This document shows positions 10,760 to 19,918 of a stretch of DNA of 64,000 nt, piece after piece. Source of the DNA: Sacculina carcini (Eukaryota > Arthropoda > Thecostraca > Sacculinidae). Under the pieces are notes generated by a model. It did not search any database, was not told the origin of the DNA, and worked only from the letters and a program-made list of their open reading frames with translations. Location of the stretch: assembly GCA_916048095.2 (NCBI GenBank), contig OU696572.1:6343362-6407361 (forward strand), read 5' to 3'. Positions within the stretch are counted from its first letter, which is position 1. Each line of letters opens with the position of its first letter. The position numbers and the translations under genes were made by a program.

Positions 10760-11940
10760 TAGGGTGACCTTTTGTTGCAAATGCAATTTTTTTAACATAG
10801 AGTCTGTTCATCATAAGGAGCCCAAAAATCAATATTTTATTGATCTGAGGTAAGTATTAAACAAGTTATAAATGCAACTTTTTGCAACTTTTTGTTTTTT
10901 ATCGCAACTTTTGCAACTTTCTCTTTTTTAAGAGCAACTATTTAGATTTAGGACAATTTTGAACTTTTAGAATAATTGTTTCACACTATCAAGAAAAATT
11001 GTCAGTTGTAAAGGTGTACAATGCAGCATATGTTCATGTATTGCCAACATAAACTCGGTAAGCAAGTATCTGGAAGGCGTGTGAATATTGTGTCCGTGTG
11101 TGGTGCTAGACATCCTGAGTGTGATAGCACCGCATACGGACACACACACACACATACACACAAATATATATATATATATATATAGATATAGACACAATAC
11201 AATATAGGCATAACTTTCTGATATAGACAAGTGCACTTGTGCAATAGAATTAAACATGATTTTTATACTTTTCGAGCAACCTTAAAGCAACTACTTAGAT
11301 CAACAGTACTTGAATGTAATTACCGCATAATCAGATGATGCTTTATCTGCAAAATCAATTTAGACCATGAAACATTTATGAAAATGAAAATCAAGTGAAA
11401 ATTTCAAATTATATTGTGTATTTAAATGCCGATACCAGGCATCAGTGCGACAGACTCGAAAAACATGTGAAAACCAATCTTAACGCATCCGCGAAAGTTC
11501 AAAATGCATAATTAAGTAGAAACTAAAGTGTGAAAGTCCCAAAGTGTAATGTTAAGGAGTGATTTCAGTGTTAAAATTTTATTACCCTATTATTTAAAAG
11601 CGACGATATTTAGCGAATCATTGAGCTCAACTTATTAGCGCAACTATTTGCAAATTTAGCGCTTCCAAATCGCCAGTGAGGTGTCAGTTGAAGCTAATAA
11701 AGCATACAATCCTAGCACAACCGCGAGTGCTCAAAACGTATTGTGGTAATAGTTATCGAATGTAAAAATTACAAATTTTCTTCACAAAAGTATGTTTTTT
11801 ATAATTCAGTGATTCTCACTACCCTTCTACGGGTTTTAGTGGAATTTTCGCAAAATTCTAAGTGCAACTTTTTAACGCAACTTTTCTTGATATTTTAGCG
11901 CAACTTTTCTTGATTTTTAGCGCACCAAAACGTCACCCTA
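10760..11940 (+). mobile_element. Non-autonomous hAT-like DNA transposon (1,181 bp)
   Basis: The ends are inverted: the left starts tagggtgaccttttgttgc and the right, reverse-complemented, starts tagggtgacgttttggtgc. The element is bracketed by a perfect 8-bp direct repeat gttatgag (10752-10759 and 11941-11948), the hAT target-site length. There is no transposase frame. Many copies of gcaactttt or close variants cluster near both ends (about 10860-10945 and 11865-11925), like the subterminal binding motifs of hAT transposases. A CA/TA microsatellite lies at 11140-11190. Confidence 0.85.
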
Positions 11941-11948
11941 GTTATGAG

Positions 11949-12530
11949 GTTGCATTTGCTTTTTGGATAGTATCTTGCTATCATATTACTAGTTCACATT
12001 GATTTAATGTGTTATAATTGGGGCTTTATTCTATTGACTGTTTCTTCTTGGGTCATGTTTTTCTTGCGGTGGAAAGTGTAGGGCTGGTTCCTATTAGGTG
12101 TTTGCTGTTTTGTTGTGGGACACTGCTTCTGTTATGAAGTCGTTTTTGGCATTGTAAATGTTTCTACTATCTTATTACAGGCTCATATTGATTTTTGTCA
12201 CCCGTACAACCAGGGAAATTGCTGCAAATGTTGGCCTATTCTCCAAATGATATCTTCTTTATTTGTGTTTTTTTTAATTTTTTATGAGTCATTTCTTAGG
12301 CATAGAGCTCTTAGAGAATCTTGCATTATGCTTATTGTGGTGTACTCGTATTGTAGCTCCCACAATGTTGTCAAATCAGACTGTTGTTGCATTCATCCCT
12401 CCGTTTTCATTTCTTCCTCCTTGTCATGTCCCTGCATTTGTTACTATTTTTAATGATTTTTTGGCAATTTAATCCAATAAAATCGTTGATCGGTGGTTTG
12501 TTTTTCTACGCATGAACATGTGCATATTTA
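11949..12530. other. No gene seen
   Basis: A+T-rich intron sequence. An open frame at 12115-12453 is rich in Cys, Phe and Ile, as expected for translated T-rich DNA, and is not supported as a gene. Confidence 0.35.
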
Positions 12531-12532
12531 CA

Positions 12533-12755
12533 ATTGAAAACACAAATGACTGCCACTTTTTGTCAAACGTTTCGTTTCGGTCTTGAGACCTTCGTCAGTG
12601 ACTATAAACAGATCAGTGACTATAAACAGATCAGTGACTATAAACAGATCAGTGACTATAAACAGATTAACTTGACTGATATGTTTATAGTCACTGACGA
12701 AGGTCTCAAGACCGAAACGTTTGACAAAAAGTGGCAGTCATTTGTGTTTTCTTTT
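12533..12755. repeat. Long hairpin with 18-bp tandem repeats, Penelope-end-like
   Basis: Bases of about 12533-12610 (cacaaatgactgccactttt onward, through gtttcggtcttgagacc) are the reverse complement of about 12680-12752. The loop contains four copies of an 18-bp unit, gtgactataaacagatca. The arm includes a gacgaaggtctcaagaccg...aaacgttt stretch like the 3' ends of Penelope elements, which often occur as inverted copies. No coding part is attached. Confidence 0.7.
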
Positions 12756-13246
12756 CTTTCTTCATATATGTCGAAAACTTCAAATATTTTGAGTAGTAGA
12801 CCGGGGTACTTTGGGACATTTGCATAGAGTGGGGGAAGGACAAGGGGGAGTTTTTTTGCACGCTTTACGCCCCGCCCCCTTATGACGTCACATGTTTTTG
12901 CACGGTTTAGGCTCCGCCCCCCTATGACGTCATTTTTGCACACTCAGGTGGCGCCCTCTATACTTGACCAGTGTCGCCCCCTGTACCTGACCAGTAGCGT
13001 CGCCTATACCTGACCAGTGGCGCCGTCTATACCTGACTTGACCGGAAGTGGTGCCATCTATAGTGAGCGTTGGTACCTGTGAACGCAGCAGCGACATCTA
13101 TACATATTTGAATCAATTTATTTATTTATTAATTCATTTATTCATATATTTATTTATTTTATTCATTTTATTTTATTTATTTAATTCATCTTAATTATTT
13201 CGATTATTTATGTGTAGATTGTAGTGTTGAGCGAGTGAAGAAAGTA

Positions 13247-13330
13247 TTTACCTGGCTGGGATTCGAACCGAGGTCCTCGGGGTTCGAGCAGAGTTTTACG
13301 CAGTTCGGCCGTTGCAGAGGTTCAAGAGAG
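13247..13330 (-). repeat. tRNA-derived SINE-like segment
   Basis: The minus strand reads a B-box (ggttcgaatcccagcc) preceded by ctcgaaccccgaggacc and, further 5', ggccgaactgcg resembling an A-box. Spacing and wording look like a tRNA body with an extra arm, but it has no clean cloverleaf and runs into unrelated sequence. It is more likely a SINE head or tRNA pseudogene than a working tRNA. Confidence 0.45.
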
Positions 13331-13375
13331 ATGGTTTATATGTGGTATATATAGTGCGCAAGCACGAGTGTACAA

Positions 13376-13785
13376 TTAAATTAATTTAGAGAATTGTGAG
13401 ACAAATGCTGCGCACATGATACAATAGTGGCGCACGTATTGGGTATATTAATGTTTATTAAATTTGGTTATGCTAATTAAATTAATTTATAGAATTGTGA
13501 GACACCTGTGGCGCACATGATACAATTGTGGCGCGCGTATTGGGTATATTAATGTTTATTATATTTGGTTATGCTAATTAAATTAATTTATAGAATTGTG
13601 AGACACTTGTGGCGCACATGATACAATTGTGGCTCGTATTGGACATATTAATGTTTATTAAATTAGTTTATGAGAATTAAATTAATTTATAGAATTGTGA
13701 GACACTTGTGGCGCACATGATACAATTGTGACGCACGTATTTGGTATATTAATGTTTTTTATATTAGGTTATGATAGTTAATTGT
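13376..13785 (+). repeat. 101-bp tandem repeat, four copies
   Basis: The unit contains agaattgtgagacac, tggcgcacatgatacaattg and tatattaatgtttatt, starting near 13389, 13491, 13592 and 13693. Most of the unit occurs once in the right terminal repeat (about 21600-21690), so the left repeat expanded by tandem duplication. Confidence 0.85.
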
Positions 13786-13995
13786 GTTAAAACAATTTGA
13801 TTTAAAATTATTTACCAAGTGTGTTTAAACGGGTCAGTCAGTCGGGGAATATTTTATACACTGCGCATGCGCAGACGTCAGCACGGTGTCATGATGTGTG
13901 TATTGCATCAGCCAAGGTGACCTTGAGATGGCGCCAGACTGGCGGGGAATGTTTCCGTGTTTGCTTTGAGTATAAATATTTCAAAACTGTTTGTT

Positions 13996-14370
13996 TCAAA
14001 CCATTCCGTTGTATTCATGATCAAATACAGTGAAATACAAGGTCAAAAGATCATACATGATCAAGACTCGTACACTATTTGGAACTTCTACATACATGTT
14101 TTGAGCATCGTCATAGCATTCGGTGAATGAATGGTATCCGTGCGTTGGCACATGCACTGCACCCTCATTGTCAAATATTGCAAAAAAGTATACTTTATCG
14201 CTGTCGGCGTCAGGGTTACCGAGCTCGTATTCGTGCAGAGCAGTTTCGGCTACCCTTTCCATGCGTTCGAGGAAATGTCTTCTGCATTGATTGTAGGCGT
14301 GTTCACGGGGTACAACATTGTCAGAGTTGTACCCTTCGTCGTCCGACGACGATCCCAATTCCAATTCCAT
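13996..14370 (-). CDS. Uncharacterised Polinton protein, 124 aa
   Basis: Minus-strand frame just inside the left terminal repeat. The protein is acidic and starts with a Ser/Asp/Glu cluster (GSSSDDEGYNSD), followed by a helical-looking middle and a C-terminal part with Tyr and Phe. No known domain is evident. The position and absence of stops suggest an element gene, but similarity support is lacking. Confidence 0.45.
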   Translation of the reverse strand: MELELGSSSDDEGYNSDNVVPREHAYNQCRRHFLERMERVAETALHEYELGNPDADSDKVYFFAIFDNEGAVHVPTHGYHSFTECYDDAQNMYVEVPNSVRVLIMYDLLTLYFTVFDHEYNGMV

Positions 14371-14444
14371 GTTTAGGTGTTAGCGGGCGCGACGCGGAGC
14401 GGCGCAGCGAGAGCACACGTGTTTACTGATCTGTCGGTCAATCT

Positions 14445-14711
14445 TCAAAATGTAAATGACGTCTGCAGTTTCGTAGATAATTTCGAGATCCATGTATCGG
14501 GAACGGACACACCGTCCTTGAGTGCTGTAGATCGACACTGTTTGAACGAGGTGAATTCCTGGGCCGATTCAGCGAGAATTTTCAGATTGTTTTGCTGACC
14601 GCCAATATATCGATAATTATACTTGGGAATTTGTGTGGATGGAGATACGCACGACATGTGCACGTCCGTCATCACCCAAGGTTGGGGAGCAACTAGGGAA
14701 AATTGTGACAT
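14445..14711 (-). CDS. Possible small Polinton protein, 88 aa
   Basis: Minus-strand frame upstream of the 124-aa gene and in the same direction. It has no recognisable domain. Overlapping plus-strand frames are equally long, so coding status is doubtful. Confidence 0.25.
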   Translation of the reverse strand: MSQFSLVAPQPWVMTDVHMSCVSPSTQIPKYNYRYIGGQQNNLKILAESAQEFTSFKQCRSTALKDGVSVPDTWISKLSTKLQTSFTF

Positions 14712-14734
14712 GTGGTACTATATATTCAACAAAT

Positions 14735-14990
14735 TCTATTGCGCAGTTGGCATACAAGCAAGTCTGAGCAAGTTTTATTGCGCAGTTAGCATACAGACAT
14801 ACAGTCAAGTATGCAAGTGCTATTGCGCAGTTAACATACAGACATACAGTCAAGTATGCAAGTCTGAACAAGCTCTATTGCGTAGTTAGCATACAGGCAT
14901 ACAGCCAAGTATGCAAGTGCTATTGCGCAGTTACAGACATACAACCAAGTATGCAAGTCTAAACAAGTTCTATTGCGCAGTTAGCATATA
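14735..14990 (+). repeat. Minisatellite in the Polinton intergenic region
   Basis: Repeats of a unit containing tattgcgcagttagcataca, gacatacagtcaagtatgca and agtctgaacaag, in five imperfect copies of variable length (about 45-58 bp). It lies directly upstream of the plus-strand frame at 15080, so it could be part of that gene's promoter. Confidence 0.8.
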
Positions 14991-15079
14991 ACTAACGGTT
15001 AGCGACGGCAGTCAGTTGAACGAGAGCTGTGGTTGTGAGCTGACGTGTACGCCTCGCTCCTTGTGAATTCATTGCTAAC

Positions 15080-15625
15080 ATGTCTCAAGACCTCAAGTCT
15101 CAAGACCTCATGTCGCAAGTCCCAAGTTTCAACATGGCATGTGTTAGTATGCCTCAACCGGATCAAGTCGAAACGACCGAGAGGATTCTACCGCTGAAGC
15201 AGCACGGTTTGAGTTTTGTTACAAATTATCCTACAATATGCGGCAAGCCACTAGAACAACGGATTTGGATACTTTTTGCGGAGACCAAAGAACTGGTGGC
15301 CAACGTCGTATTCAGAAAACTGGCCAAGAAACTCGAAAAGCTCATTTCCTTTGAAGAGTACTTTGACCCGTATTGGAACATTCGCACGGCGCGAGTGAAA
15401 ATATTCAAAAAGAACAGTCAGCTACAAATTGTTTTGTATACTGTCATGAGTCGGGAAATGCGAACCGTGCTGTTGGATACTATATTCGATAGCATGGATA
15501 TGAATATCGACTACGTTGCGCTAACGTGCGCAGACGAAACTAAAGTGTTTCAGCCGCCCAACGAAACAAGCGCTGGGCCAAACGAATTACGCTCAGCTAC
15601 CACATTGACCGCAAGAAATATCTGA
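15080..15625 (+). CDS. Uncharacterised Polinton protein, 181 aa, with a shifted C-terminal continuation
   Basis: The only long plus-strand frame of the element. It starts MSQDLKSQD with a short internal repeat (SQDL), then a globular-looking segment with charged helices (RKLAKKLEKL). After the stop, an adjacent frame continues as protein-like sequence to about 15720 and ends in PRRKKRKV, a textbook nuclear localisation signal. This suggests a frame break near 15600. Function unknown. Confidence 0.5.
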   Translation: MSQDLKSQDLMSQVPSFNMACVSMPQPDQVETTERILPLKQHGLSFVTNYPTICGKPLEQRIWILFAETKELVANVVFRKLAKKLEKLISFEEYFDPYWNIRTARVKIFKKNSQLQIVLYTVMSREMRTVLLDTIFDSMDMNIDYVALTCADETKVFQPPNETSAGPNELRSATTLTARNI

Positions 15626-15834
15626 AGCAGACACGTCGCTACGAGCCGTTCAATGGCGATGGTTTTGAACAAGTGCTGGCCGTTGAGGCATCGGAAACCC
15701 CGAGACGCAAGAAGAGAAAAGTTTGTTGTTTTCATGTTTTACATCTTTTTGGATTTATTCGGATGTTTAACCCGGCAACAAATATACATTTGAATTTACC
15801 ATGCTTGTTTTATTCTGACGCGTATAATAATAAG

Positions 15835-16413
15835 TCACGTTATTGAAACTGTCAATTTATTAAAACGGCAACATGCGAGGCACAGGCATATACATGGCAT
15901 AGACGATTTTTCCAAAGTATTGACATCTAACAAGGGCACAGTTGGTGGGGAACGTGTGGTCATATGGGCATGGCGTAACGTATGTGATTGGGGTTGTTCG
16001 AACACTTGAGGCGAATTCCGGTGGTGGACATCTTCCAAGTTTTCAATGTTGAGGGTGAGAAGTTGGGATAGGCGGTGAGCTTTGTCCAAGCCCTTGGCGT
16101 AAATCCGATCAGGAGCTAAGCTCTGGATGAGACGAGTGGCGTCCCGCAGCTTGCGCTCGTACTTTGTTGTGCTGTAGGGGTTATAATGGTAGTCTAGTCC
16201 GTGCAGCGTGGCGGTCAAATACGTGAAAAGTATGCGCCGTTCAGGGCTGACAACCTGCCGTGGTGTGGGCAGTATTGTGTGCCACATATACCCGGACATC
16301 ATGTCGTATATGGCCAGCTCCTTGACGATGAGTTGCGATTCCTTATATTGAAACCCTTCGCAGTCGATAAGGATAACCATACCGTCTCCACAAGTCGATT
16401 GTTGACGTGTCAT
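15835..16413 (-). CDS. Exonuclease-like Polinton protein, 192 aa
   Basis: Minus-strand frame overlapping the downstream end of the protease gene by 4 bases (ATGA-type overlap). The N-terminus has VILIDCEGF, an Asp-x-Glu on a predicted beta strand as in DEDD-type exonucleases. Further on, AKGLDKAHRLSQLL and ENLEDVH resemble the middle of an uncharacterised animal Polinton/adintovirus-associated family I recall. Residues 135-192 are low complexity and the final His/Cys residues of the family look degraded. The RNase-H-like assignment is inference. The tandem-duplication breakpoint (16186) falls inside this gene, so copy 2 keeps only its first 76 codons. Confidence 0.5.
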   Translation of the reverse strand: MTRQQSTCGDGMVILIDCEGFQYKESQLIVKELAIYDMMSGYMWHTILPTPRQVVSPERRILFTYLTATLHGLDYHYNPYSTTKYERKLRDATRLIQSLAPDRIYAKGLDKAHRLSQLLTLNIENLEDVHHRNSPQVFEQPQSHTLRHAHMTTRSPPTVPLLDVNTLEKSSMPCICLCLACCRFNKLTVSIT

Positions 16414-16811
16414 TTGTCAGTGAAGCACGCGACGAAATCTTGCAGATTCCAGCCGGCGTCAAACAATGACACAAATAGAGCACAGTAATGTCCGCACACG
16501 TCGGTCTCAGCAGCTTTAATGATGCGTGTGTTTACAGCACAACATTTATAACTTCCATGCTTGCTTATAAATTCGGTAAACGAAGGATGCCAGATGGGTG
16601 GGGTGGCAGATGAATCAAAGAATTGAAGAGTTTCACCCTCCCACGCAAATACCACCCAATGAAGACCGGGTTGCCAGCGAGGTTGTACATTGACAATAAG
16701 AGACATGCGTTGGTTGGGCGAAAACGTGAAATGCCGCAACCGATCCGAGGCCCACACACCGCAAAATGTGGGCAAAACACTCAGCAATTGTTCTAGCTTG
16801 ACAGCATTCAT
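16410..16811 (-). CDS. Adenain-like cysteine protease (Polinton PRO), 133 aa
   Basis: Contains the catalytic triad region of the adenovirus-protease/Ulp1 fold: His in PGLHWVVFAW (about residue 50), Asp in FFDSSA (about residue 65) and Cys in DVCGHYCALF (about residue 109). In adenoviruses and Polintons this enzyme processes capsid precursors. The length is slightly short but all triad residues are in place. Start ATG at 16811 overlaps the capsid frame end by 4 bases, suggesting one transcription unit on the minus strand. Confidence 0.82.
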   Translation of the reverse strand: MNAVKLEQLLSVLPTFCGVWASDRLRHFTFSPNQRMSLIVNVQPRWQPGLHWVVFAWEGETLQFFDSSATPPIWHPSFTEFISKHGSYKCCAVNTRIIKAAETDVCGHYCALFVSLFDAGWNLQDFVACFTDK

Positions 16812-17407
16812 ACTTGAAAGTCGGTAGTCACACGTCCCGTGCTGTCGATTTTTATTTCGTTTTCAAACGTGGCGTAGATCAGGACATTGACAGTTTCCGG
16901 CAATGCCGAAGCAAATGTCAATTCACAACGCACGTTTCCAAATTCTTTGGGATGTAAATGATCGCCGCCACAACGGTCGGGATTCAAATCAACAATGAAG
17001 AGTGTATAACCGGCACCGTAGTTGGCGTGTGTTATATCTAAACCTTGATTCTCCGTATCCAGTCCGGTGCCGTCGTACAAGGACAGGTAGGATCGCATGT
17101 AGAGTCCCTTGTCGAAATTGGGTTTATACGCTTGCGTGGGGAACGGTTCACCGTTGACAAAAAAATGGAGACTATTTAGTTGGTAGTGTTGAAAGTTCCA
17201 TGGATTTTTATCAATGGCACCGTGGTAGGCTTCTGTGCTGATAATACCCAACAACAACTGACGCGGCACTTGGGAGGTGAAAATATTGTTTAGAGTTCCA
17301 CCCATGTTGCCCTTTGGCAGAGTTAAAAGGTTAAATAAAATAATAAACCCACACAGAGTCTTGTGGTGTGATTTTTTCCACGTGCAAGCACAGTTCGTCA
17401 ATCTCAA
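16808..17407 (-). pseudogene. Polinton major capsid protein, C-terminal part
   Basis: The frame carries the second jelly roll of the double-jelly-roll hexon protein typical of Polintons/adintoviruses (the family of the nematode protein F54H12.2): KNPWNFQHYQLNSL, GTGLDTENQGLDI, YGAGYTLFIVDLNPD, and near the end LPETVNVLIYATFENEIKID. Similarity starts at about residue 28; the preceding codons are antisense-free read-through of the other frame. The upstream capsid piece at 17639-17331 is in another frame, and about 25 family residues are missing at the joint near 17330-17360, so the gene is broken (a very short intron is a less likely alternative). Confidence 0.82.
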
Positions 17408-17639
17408 TACGGTAATTGTCAGCGTCGCTCAGCAGAGCAAACTTGTCGCATTTGCGTACCAGTTTGATTTTCTCGGACACGGTGCTTGGCAGTATACGGC
17501 ATTGGTGGTTGGTGTCCAGTTGCAGCGGAATACAGAAATCAAATAGTTTACTCTTGCCGACCCATCGCTTACGTACGGTATATCCCGAGTTTTCCGAGCC
17601 GGTCTCGTCCATTTGACCACAAGTGTCTTTACACCACAT
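17331..17639 (-). pseudogene. Polinton major capsid protein, middle part
   Basis: A 102-codon frame starting WCKDTCGQMDET, which matches the family's conserved W-x-KD-x-x-G-x-MD block that normally follows about 150 residues of N-terminal jelly roll. Then come KSKLFDFCIPLQLD and IKLVRKCDKFALLSD. The N-terminal third is absent: the sequence upstream is the polymerase. The frame ends after EKITPQDS and the capsid continues in the next frame. Confidence 0.8.
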
Positions 17640-18189
17640 GCCCGAACGTAACGGTGCATGCCTCGTTAGCAGAGTTAGTCACAGTGAAGGCGTAGTTTTT
17701 GGGAGACAAGCAGATTACAGAATTAATAAAGCTCTCCGGACCAAAAGCAGTGAGTTCGTCCGTCATTTCACCCAGAAAGCGGCCAGTGTTAATTTGTGGA
17801 AGCGTAGGCGCAGAAAGGTAAATTATGCTGTCGGTGTCGCAATAAATTAGTTGGTTAGACTGTAGCTTTTCCATAAAGGAATACAGATAGAGGCGGGCTT
17901 GAGTAGTAACAAAGGAGGCAAGAATATTGTTTGTTTTAAGCGGTCCAGTGACTGTCTCGTCTGTCTTGTGTTTGTGTGTTATGCGCATGACAGCGTCCTC
18001 TTCGTCAATGTCACCATCCTCTGAAGCGTCGGCCGACAGGAAAGGAATGAGATCACAGGCCGTGACGTCCAGAGTTGGATCATCCATCAAATCAAAGAAA
18101 CGCTGCCGTGAAGTGACGAGTTCGGTCTGGTCGAGGTTGCAGCGCTGAGCCAACTTGCCCCACTGGCTGTTGAGGCACAGCTTGGCCAC
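17629..18189 (-). pseudogene. Protein-primed DNA polymerase B, palm/C-terminal part
   Basis: Contains polymerase motif B (LCLNSQWGKLAQ) and motif C (YCDTDSIIYL), the Asp-Thr-Asp that binds catalytic metal. Downstream SPKNYAFTV is the conserved PKNYA-type block. Similarity stops within a few residues of the frame end, where capsid sequence begins at 17639, consistent with a deletion that removed the polymerase C-terminus, any genes between, and the capsid N-terminus. The upstream connection is broken by an in-frame TGA (plus coordinates 18256-18258) and a frame change near 18370. Confidence 0.88.
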
Positions 18190-18367
18190 AGCTCTCAGGC
18201 CTGGGTTCTTGGCGACAGTCGGAAGGGTAATCTGCTCACGCTGTTCAATGTCACGTCAATACGTTTCACGCTCGGCGTCACATTGAACGTGAGCAGGATA
18301 TCCCTCCGCAGCCACCTTCAACGCATACAAATCGTTGATGTAGCCGGCAAACAACCCTCCACTGTCG

Positions 18368-18913
18368 TCATTGAACTGAGCGGTGGCTGGAAAGTGCCAA
18401 AAATTCGGAAATTTCTAACAGACGATAGCCCATGCTCAAAGCTTTTGCTACCTCCAGTGACACCCAACTGGAAGTGAAACTGCGCTGCTCATCATCGTGC
18501 TCGCACACTATCCGACCGGTACAGAAGTCTTTGCCGTCGCCAACGTGCTGCTCGGAACAGCTCCTGCACAACGAAAAAACGAGGCGCTCGTTCACTCGGG
18601 CCGGAAGGACTGGGAGCTGAATACTGCGAGGAGGTAGGATCCTACAGTGAACAATACCAAAGTACTTGTGGAAATCGGAAACGGAAGGACGAAACAAAAA
18701 CTCGGGATGACCAACTGAAAACTTGCCATACTTTAGAATATAGGGATAGAGGGAGCAAAAATCTACATAGTGAATTTTTTCGGTTTCAGAGCATTCTACA
18801 AAGTGACGAAACACCTCGGTTCTTCCGCCGTACAGTGCGTCGCGAACATTCATTGGCTCGACTGGACGCACAGATTCAGTGAAACGACGTTTGGTTTCGT
18901 CGTGCCCAATCAT
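18368..18913 (-). pseudogene. Protein-primed DNA polymerase B, motif A part
   Basis: Contains MNVRDALYGGRTE and motif A YVDFCSLYPYILKYG (DxxSLYP), which supplies a catalytic Asp. A Cys-rich stretch (CRSCSE...DFCTG) lies in the insertion region typical of Polinton polymerases. The frame closes at 18368 in a frame change relative to the motif B piece. Confidence 0.88.
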
Positions 18914-18956
18914 GGCGTCGTACTCGCATTCCCAGATGGAAAATTCATATGGATTG

Positions 18957-19155
18957 TTATCGGATGATGGTTTATTATTTATTTTTATTTATTTATTATT
19001 TTCTTTCCAACTCTCTTTCTAGATTTTTTGCTTTTCTAACTCTCTCTCTGAATCTTTTGGGCGCTTCCGGTACATGGGGCCAACTTAGGGTGGTAATAGT
19101 GCTTGCACTCTTCCCATGCTACTGGATTTGCCTGTAATTAATAATAATAATAATA
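18957..19155. mobile_element. Short A+T-flanked insertion splitting the polymerase
   Basis: About 190 bases without polymerase similarity separate the exonuclease part (19899-19138) from the motif A part (18913-18368). It is bordered on one side by (AAT)n at 19139-19158 and on the other by tttatt repeats at 18970-19000. The middle includes gggcgcttccggtacatggg. It could be a short SINE-like insertion; an intron is possible (minus strand gaa|gtaattt as donor) but I find no good acceptor. Confidence 0.5.
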
Positions 19156-19899
19156 AATTACTTCTGTGTCCGACCGGGAGGCCAGTTGTTCAAGGCGTTG
19201 TAGTGTGCGATCGTAGAGCTGCTTTGGTGTCCGACATCCGGTGTTCATCACCGAGCGACAGTTTTTGCTGACGCTCTTATTGCTACACTCACCAGAGTGC
19301 CCGTGCCCATGGAAATAACACCCGAGAAACTCGAAGAGCAGGTGATGGTCTCCCGCTTTGGCGTAGCCGTCCACTTTGTACGGTCCAATACACACTTCAC
19401 CAGAGTTCAGTGCGTGCTGGATATTGATACCGCGAGACGACGCCTCCAGCTCCAGCCACTGGATCGATTTCTTTGAGTAGTTACCCGTTGGACGGTAGTG
19501 CAGCTGACTCGGAACCAAAGCCACAGTATTTTTGCGCAAATACTTTGACCGCCAGACAGTGTGGCACGCAGATGGTAATGTGACACACTGGAACGGGTCT
19601 GCTTTCGTGACACCGATGAACTGGTCACGGAAACGCATGGCGCCGAGACGGAGTACATTGACATCGTCTCGACAATATGCACCCATTTCACGGCGGAAAT
19701 CATATGTCTTGCCAACTTGACTGGCATGCCAGGTCAGAAACTCGGCACGCTGGTCGACCGACATACGATCCGCATCAAACATGTCGACTGTCGGGAACGG
19801 TCCAACATAGGATTGGTGATCAGGAGTGTTCATCGTGTGAGGAAAGAAACCTTTGCGGACGGAAATATTGAACGTTTTGGAAAATTTAGAGAGAGGCAC
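19138..19899 (-). pseudogene. Protein-primed DNA polymerase B, exonuclease III region
   Basis: Starts MPLSKFSKTFN, followed by KGFFPHTMNT and motif Exo III YCRDDVNVL (Tyr-x3-Asp of the proofreading domain). Then come FLGCYFHGH and the linker to the polymerase domain. The frame ends in a run of Tyr codons from the (AAT)n at the edge of the insertion. The frame change from the upstream piece lies near 19920. Confidence 0.88.
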
Positions 19900-19918
19900 A
19901 GGCAGGAAACTGAACGAA

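Larger units (their letters stand above)
12792..13953 (+). repeat. Polinton left terminal inverted repeat, expanded
   Basis: Pairs with 21451-21764. The outer 55 bases and the inner part (about 13690-13953) match. The middle carries about 850 extra bases: short ggcgcc-tctatacctgacc repeats (12950-13040), a tRNA-like segment and tandem copies of a 101-bp unit that occurs once in the right repeat. Confidence 0.8.

Noticed and set aside
11002-11257. Minus-strand frames inside the hAT-like element
   Set aside because: Composed of a CA/TA microsatellite and A+T-rich DNA; no transposase motif.
13247-13330. Functional tRNA gene
   Set aside because: B-box and part of an A-box are present, but arms do not pair into a full cloverleaf and the ends are diffuse.
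13376-13785. CRISPR-like array
   Set aside because: Units are contiguous 101-bp tandem copies without unique spacers, in a eukaryotic transposon end.
17320-17365. Tiny intron joining the two capsid pieces
   Set aside because: GT and AG dinucleotides exist about 43 bases apart, but about 25 family residues would still be missing; a deletion with frame change is simpler.
17277-17850. Several plus-strand frames over the capsid and polymerase region
   Set aside because: Antisense shadows of the minus-strand Polinton genes.
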